In this document: positions 5,091 through 6,066 of the stretch, one piece after another
Layout of the letters: every line of letters begins with the position of its first letter
Numbering within the stretch: position 1 is the stretch's first letter
Assembly (NCBI GenBank): GCA_964400105.1
Contig: CAYNTG010000110.1
Span: forward strand, 1 to 6,066
Source: CAYNTG01 sp964400105
Lineage (GTDB): Bacteria; UBP14; UBA6098
Length of the DNA stretch: 6,066 nt
Direction: 5' to 3'
The notes under the pieces: generated by a model
Databases searched by the model: none
What the model saw: only the letters and a program-made list of their open reading frames with translations
Told to the model about the DNA's origin: nothing
Program-made: the position numbers and the translations under genes

Positions 5091-5903
5091 ATGAAGACAT
5101 ACCGACAGGATGTGGTAAGGGTTTTGATCTGCGATGACGATACTGCGGACAGGAAATTGCTTCGCAATATCTTCTCGAAGATTCGCGACCGGGATTTCGA
5201 GATCGACGAAGCCGGCACCAAGGATGAGATCGCGGCGGCATTGGCAAAAGGTGGGATCGATGTTATTCTGCTCGATCTCGCAATGCCGGAGAAGTCCGGT
5301 AAGGTTTGGCTTTCCGAGATCACATCGAAATCGATTGCGCCGGTTATTATCATCACCGGACACAGCGAACTCGAGGACAGTTTCGAGGCCATGCGATTCG
5401 GGGCTTATGCATATATCTCGAAAAACTGGCTTCTCGATATAGACATCGCGGTATCCACGATCAAGAGGACCATCAATTACGTTATCGACCAATGGAATCT
5501 CGAGAGGGACCTCGCCAAGCAGATGGTAAATATACGTGGAGTCGTAAAAATTCTGATCTGCGACGACGATCCCAGCGATAGGAAACTCATAAAGACATAT
5601 CTATCGCAGCTCGAGGGGATTCAGTTTGCTATAGAAGAAGCCGGAAACGAACGGGAGATCGGAAAGGCAATAAAGAAGGGTGGTTACGATATAATCTTGA
5701 TGGACCATTCTATGCCGGGAAAATCCGGGATGGAATGGGTCGAGGAGATTGTGGCTGCCGGTGTTGCGCCCGTTGTAATGATCACATCGCAAGGGTCGGA
5801 GGAATTGGCTGTGGAGGCGATGAAGAAGGGTGTGGTAGATTATATATCGAAGGACCTTCTTTCGGCGAAGACGTTGTTTAAGGTGATAAGCAATATTCTT
5901 TAA
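5091..5903 (+). CDS. Tandem dual-receiver protein (REC-REC)
   Basis: A 270-residue protein made of two receiver domains and nothing else. REC1 about 9-125: D15-D16-D17, phospho-acceptor D62 (ILLDLAMP), switch T89, K111. REC2 about 152-270: D158-D159-D160, phospho-acceptor D205 (ILMDHSMP), switch T232, K254. They are joined by a helical linker (about 118-150). Both domains keep every residue needed for phosphorylation. Aligned by eye they share close to half their residues without gaps, including ICDDD, DRKL, EAG, KGG, MP-KSG and YISK, so the gene arose by internal duplication. It may act as a two-site phosphate acceptor or sink, or a scaffold for the upstream kinase; with no output domain this is inference. 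It starts 38 nt after the kinase gene, is last in the operon, and is followed by a terminator. Confidence 0.92.
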   Translation: MKTYRQDVVRVLICDDDTADRKLLRNIFSKIRDRDFEIDEAGTKDEIAAALAKGGIDVILLDLAMPEKSGKVWLSEITSKSIAPVIIITGHSELEDSFEAMRFGAYAYISKNWLLDIDIAVSTIKRTINYVIDQWNLERDLAKQMVNIRGVVKILICDDDPSDRKLIKTYLSQLEGIQFAIEEAGNEREIGKAIKKGGYDIILMDHSMPGKSGMEWVEEIVAAGVAPVVMITSQGSEELAVEAMKKGVVDYISKDLLSAKTLFKVISNIL

Positions 5904-5937
5904 AAAAAGTCGAGCAACCGTGGTGGGTTCGATTTTT
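5902..5937. terminator. Operon terminator, probably bidirectional
   Basis: Directly after the TAA at 5901-5903, TCGA (5910-5913) pairs with TCGA (5929-5932) and AACC (5916-5919) pairs with GGTT (5926-5929), two pairings sharing base 5929 and so slightly in competition. The hairpin is flanked by seven A residues (5902-5908) and five T residues (5933-5937), so it could work on both strands. The stem is interrupted (unpaired GC near 5914-5915), making it of moderate strength. Confidence 0.5.
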
Positions 5938-5941
5938 CATA

Positions 5942-6066
5942 TCACGGAAAAAGCAACCCTTCTGGAGAATCAACGCCCGTCCTCGTCAATATAACATTTC
6001 CCTTTCCTCCTTTGGGAAAGACCTTGTTCGTGCTATCGATATTGGCTGGACAAGGTTTTATTATTT
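5942..6066 (-). CDS. Possible C-terminus of a convergent minus-strand gene (partial)
   Basis: On the minus strand a frame enters at the window edge and runs about 40 codons to TGA (5944..5942), reading in part NKVFPKGGKGNVILTRTG and ending PEGLLFP. The residue mix is protein-like, and it stops just short of an apparently bidirectional terminator, as convergent genes often do. An open frame of this length can easily arise by chance, no family is recognised, and the plus-strand frame over the same bases is also open. The hairpin at 6018-6059 argues the other way. Confidence 0.25.
   Translation of the reverse strand, partial: IIKPCPANIDSTNKVFPKGGKGNVILTRTGVDSPEGLLFP
6018..6066 (+). terminator. 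Second terminator-like hairpin at the window edge
   Basis: Bases 6018-6029 (AAGACCTTGTTC) pair with 6048-6059 (GGACAAGGTTTT) over 12 positions with two G-T wobbles and an 18-nt loop. The sequence continues as ATTATTT. A smaller hairpin, CTTTCC 6002-6007 with GGAAAG 6015-6020, overlaps its base. It could be a back-up terminator for the operon or a repeat unit. The loop is large for a classic intrinsic terminator. Confidence 0.35.

Noticed and set aside
4764..5492. Minus-strand open frame of about 242 codons spanning the kinase end and the REC-REC start
   Set aside because: It crosses two real genes and their intergenic SD, with no start signal or domain of its own.
1..6066. CRISPR array, tRNA or rRNA genes
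   Set aside because: No regularly spaced repeats and no tRNA or rRNA signature were seen on either strand.

Overview
This is a bacterial window in two unlike halves. Bases 1-1490 are AT-rich, gene-poor accessory DNA with a decayed insertion sequence and several inverted repeats. Bases 1496-5903 are a compact four-gene, plus-strand signalling operon of higher GC. The coding half favours GTC, CTC, ATC and GAG codons, so the word TCGA recurs often. Nothing here fixes a taxon. The proteins look like those of an environmental, perhaps uncultured, bacterium with many two-component systems, and I would not go further.

Layout. Bases 1-15 hold what looks like the first five codons of a minus-strand gene, with a strong Shine-Dalgarno (SD) sequence buried in a long inverted repeat (19-108). 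Bases 109-407 hold no convincing gene. About 408-1049 is the wreck of an IS4-family (DUF4372-type) transposase. Its N-terminal domain carries an in-frame TAG, and the domain is joined directly to the C-terminal catalytic tail, so the middle of the protein is gone. Bases 1050-1495 hold a terminator-like hairpin, inverted repeats, a good sigma70-type promoter (1269-1296) and a leader of about 190 nt before the operon.

The operon, in order: a stand-alone Rcp/CheY-type receiver; REC-PAS-PAS-HD-GYP, a predicted cyclic-di-GMP phosphodiesterase; REC-coiled coil-HisKA-HATPase, a soluble histidine kinase; and a tandem REC-REC protein. Genes 1 and 2 overlap by ATGA, the other gaps are 36-38 nt, and a terminator-like hairpin follows the last gene. 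In all there are five receiver domains, every one with its phospho-acceptor Asp, served by a single local kinase. The only enzymatic output is cyclic-di-GMP hydrolysis. No membrane segment, DNA-binding domain or ligand sensor is visible apart from the two PAS domains. The simplest reading (inference) is a cytoplasmic phosphorelay in which the kinase, itself gated by a receiver, feeds phosphate to the other receivers and so tunes the HD-GYP enzyme.

The last 130 bases hold two hairpins and possibly the C-terminus of a convergent minus-strand gene.
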